Source of the DNA: Selaginella tamariscina
Lineage: Eukaryota; Streptophyta; Lycopodiopsida; Selaginellales; Selaginellaceae
Direction of reading: 5' to 3'
DNA: 64,000 bases
Assembly (NCBI GenBank): GCA_003024785.1
Contig: PUQB01000022.1
Coordinates: 876,001-940,000 of the forward strand
Position 1 is the first letter of the stretch, and each line of letters begins with the position of its first letter. Both the position numbers and the translations under genes were made by a program. Shown in pieces: positions 61,261 through 64,000 of the stretch. The notes under the pieces were generated by a model. It was not told the DNA's origin and made no database searches. It worked only from the letters and a program-made list of their open reading frames with translations.

Positions 61261-61699
61261 AAACTTCCTCATTATGAATTTAAAGAATCTGACTATCATG
61301 AATCCACAATCATAGTTGGACAAAGGCATGAACAATGTTTACATTGTGAGTTAAGATGCGTTCCATGCTTAGCTATGAATGTCATTCCAGCTTTCTCTTT
61401 GTTCCAGTTTTTGTGTATTGGTTCTTCGTTGTTTGATTCTACCCATACTTTTTTAGCTCGAATGTAAGCTTTTTTATTTATACACAAATGTAGCATGCCA
61501 CACATGCACACACAACCACATGCACTAACATACATGTGCTGTATAATGATGAGCTTGGCATGGAGGAGGCCAGAGCAAGGTGTCAACCTCTAGACTAATA
61601 AAACATGTACTTGAACAAGACCCTTCAAATGTACTAAAACGAAAAAAATTAAATTACCCCATGGATGCAACATACTCAATCACATTAGTTAGATTTGCC

Positions 61700-61812
61700 A
61701 ATGTTAAGGATAGGGTTATTATTAAGGTGTGATGTACCTCGACAGGCTAGAAGTTAGTAAAAATAAAAGTTGTGTCTTGACGACACAAGCTAGGCTTATA
61801 TTGATAGGGGAG
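61700..61812 (-). repeat. Short inverted LTR fragment
   Basis: AAGGATAGGG..., TGTGTCTTGACGACACAAGC and TTGATAGGGG match the reverse complement of LTR positions about 5715-5825. It adjoins the forward LTR copy. Confidence 0.65.
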
Positions 61813-61831
61813 GAAGGAACCAGATATCTTT

Positions 61832-62520
61832 GGTATCATAGTTTTTACTATGACTCCCTTTACTTTGGACATTGACTATTGTTACCTACTATACTATGTT
61901 AATGGACCTTAGATGTAGTAAGAAACATGTCCGTTCAATGTACTTGGGTATCTGGTGATGATTCACAGGTGTCATTAACTATTTATAAGAAACTTAAGCA
62001 AAGCTAAAACTTACCTTCTAGACGTTCCAGTTAAGTTGATTGGTTAATGCAGATGTTCAACGTGTTAAGTAGGGTTAGGAACACCCCTAGGGTTGCCTAA
62101 CCCATGCCCTAAAACCCCCACCCCCTTGGGTAGGGTTTAGGGGTAGGAGTAAGGGTAAGTTATATGTTCATCCTATTAATTTATCTAAGGGGCTGAAATT
62201 TGTGTGTTAGCCCACTTACACATGTAGGAAAAGAGGGAGGGGGGCTCCGTCACATAAATAAGGTAGAGTATGTAGGAGTGAGGGTTCATGGGTTCATGAC
62301 TGAGTCCGTTATCTTCTCTCGATGCAAGCTCTAGCTTATGTCATCAAGGCATAATCCTCTTTTGTGCCGCCCTAACTTCTAGATGATAAGGGTACGTCCC
62401 ACCTTTGGGGTAGCTCACCCTTGAAGGTCTTGTCAGAATGCACGTTCCAAGAGACAGAGGTTGAGGCTTGTCTCTAGCCTCCTCCTCCACATCAAGCTAG
62501 GTGTAGCATTCATGGCCAAG
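61832..62520 (+). repeat. Truncated chromovirus LTR, forward
   Basis: Starts TATCATAGTTTTTACTATGA and follows the LTR at 5245 to its position about 5980 (ATCAAGCTAGG), with many substitutions. It includes the telomere-like CCTAACCC/GGGTAGGGTTTAGGGG block (62075-62160). Beyond 62520 the sequence is unrelated to the LTR. Confidence 0.85.
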
Positions 62521-63427
62521 CAGGGCATGTTTGTGTCCTTGTCCAACTATGGGCGTGGGATCTTGTTTGACATGTTCACATTACCCAGTTCCTGAGGTGG
62601 AAGGCAGTGTCACATGGAGATGTGACACTGGGCTAGACGTCACACGATACAATGCCCGAGGCACACCCTTTAGGGTTGTGTCATGGGTTTGTCACCAAGG
62701 GGTTGGATACTTTAGTAAACATGCATGCTTGTGCTTGCACTAGGGTACTTAACCTTGGGCATCCGCTCAAGGGAGGTTAGGTCTCGTAACTAAGTGTGCT
62801 TTGGCACACTTGGCTAGGGAATATTCTCCTTAGAATTCAAGGGTTGAACAACTTAAGCTTGTTAACATAAGCCCTTTCGTAAGGTCATGTACTTAGGATT
62901 ATCCAAACTTAGCCCTAGGGAGTTTGCTTAACAGAACACTCGTGTCTGTCTACGGTGCACACTAGTGTCCTCATTAAGTACTAGCCCTAGGTCTAGGGTA
63001 TAACTTGACCACTCAAACTCTCAAGGGTTAGTCGTGGTTCATGGTATCGCTTGTTGCCCTAAAAAGTTGTACGCCCAGATGAGGGTGATTCCTCAAGGGG
63101 TAAGTGACGATGCCTTAGCTCTATCATGAGGGTATGTATGAGACACATCTCCTTTGTGGGGTTAGGGCATGAGCCTGTCTAGGTCTACTGGGATAGGATC
63201 CTAAAGTCAACTTGGGATATCCTCTAGGGTTTGGGGGATGGTCATTTTAGGGGACTTAGAGTAAGACTCTAAGTCTTCTGTTTAACTAGGCATCTGAGTC
63301 AGGACTCTTAGGGTCATTAGCGTTGCTCACACATGGTGATGACACCGGATGGCCACTAGGCAGCCACGTGTTGGCCTTTTGGGTTGAAACTTGACATTTG
63401 GCATGCTCACCTCCACACCTACCATCA
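62521..63427 (-). repeat. Right arm of the large inverted repeat
   Basis: Mirror of 60640-61260 over 62570-63260. No coding signal: the short open frame at 62531-62743 has no motif. Confidence 0.7.
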
Positions 63428-64000
63428 ATGTCAGAGTTTTTACCTGGTGCCACAAAGACGGCTTGCCAAGTGCCAACCCTAGAATCCCCTCTTTGGAAAC
63501 CCCGCGAAATCTGGTATAATAACCCGTATTAGAAACCCAACCCTTAGGAACTTAAGCCCTTAGCTGACCAAATTTACGAACAAGGCTCACCTTGTGAATC
63601 AAGATACACGGACTAGCCAAGCTATAGGTGTCATTCCTAGCTTGGCGTGGTTGAAGCAGTCGAAGCAAGGCCTCAACCACTAGTTCTGTAGAACGTGAAC
63701 TCGAGCAATGCCTTTAAGCTTGCGAGCAGGTTTTTGGCCCAAGGATTTGACTAACTCCTTGGAAGTAACGTACCCCTGTCACAAAGGCGAGATCCTGCCA
63801 ATGATAAGGATAGTCTAACCCAAAGGTGGGATGTACCCCTATCGTGTGGAAATTTGGGTTGCACAACAGAGGGTTGTGCCTTGACAACACAAGCTTAACT
63901 TGCACTGATAGAAGGTTAACAAGCTCTCTTTTGAACCTAGGAAGCCTCACTACACATACTTTACCTTATTTATGTGGTTTAGGGACCAAATAAGCTAACA
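63428..64000 (-). repeat. Chromovirus LTR, inverted, runs off the window
   Basis: Opens TGTCAGAGTTTTTACC at about 63430, the mirror of the LTR 3' end, and continues as the reverse complement of 6180-5640. It preserves the terminal CA of the LTR that is missing at 6184, so it defines the true LTR end. Confidence 0.88.

Overview
This window looks like nuclear DNA of a land plant. The genes have short spliceosomal introns with GT/AG borders. Plant-type gene families are present (IQ67-domain protein, E-type PPR protein, CYP71-clan P450, DUF3700/aluminium-induced protein, CxxC glutaredoxin, two-domain mercaptopyruvate sulfurtransferase). Promoters carry AACCCTAA-type telo-boxes, and chromovirus and PIF/Harbinger transposons surround the genes. 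Very short introns and a motor-less myosin-I-tail (TH1) protein make a seed-free plant (lycophyte, fern or bryophyte) my best guess, held loosely.

Layout. 1-6.3 kb: the body and 3' LTR of a Ty3/gypsy chromovirus with several frameshifts, next to an inverted LTR fragment. 6.3-9.3 kb and 20.3-22.7 kb: two direct copies of a 2.5-3 kb segment, each with a minus-strand gene for a secreted Cys-rich (hevein-like) plus jacalin-like lectin. Between the copies, 11.7-19.65 kb: a large DNA transposon with imperfect inverted ends, a MULE-like transposase on the minus strand, and on the plus strand a gene joining a ParB-like domain to a DNA-methyltransferase-like C-terminus. That gene's leader is a tandem array of exon-like hairpins built on GCCGACTGA/TCAGTCGGC. 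This is the most unusual system in the window. 22.7-29.6 kb: AT-rich DNA with a decayed gypsy element, a perfect-looking hairpin and an inverted LTR fragment.

29.6-53.6 kb is a gene island: glutaredoxin(-), mercaptopyruvate sulfurtransferase(+), cytochrome P450(+), DUF3700 protein(+), IQD protein(-), complex I NDUFA9-type subunit(-), PPR protein(+), TH1 protein(+). Two pairs are head-to-head with only 94 and 120 bp between start codons (glutaredoxin/sulfurtransferase; complex I subunit/PPR). Both intervals hold telo-boxes, so each pair probably shares a bidirectional promoter.

53.8-58.3 kb is a PIF/Harbinger element with 14-bp ends, a TAA target duplication, transposase and Myb-like ORFs, and a GC-rich hairpin repeat array. 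58.3-64 kb is gene-poor, with nested inverted repeats around further LTR copies.

Several otherwise well conserved genes are broken only by single missing bases, mostly next to homopolymers. Some of the apparent frameshifts may therefore be assembly errors rather than gene decay.
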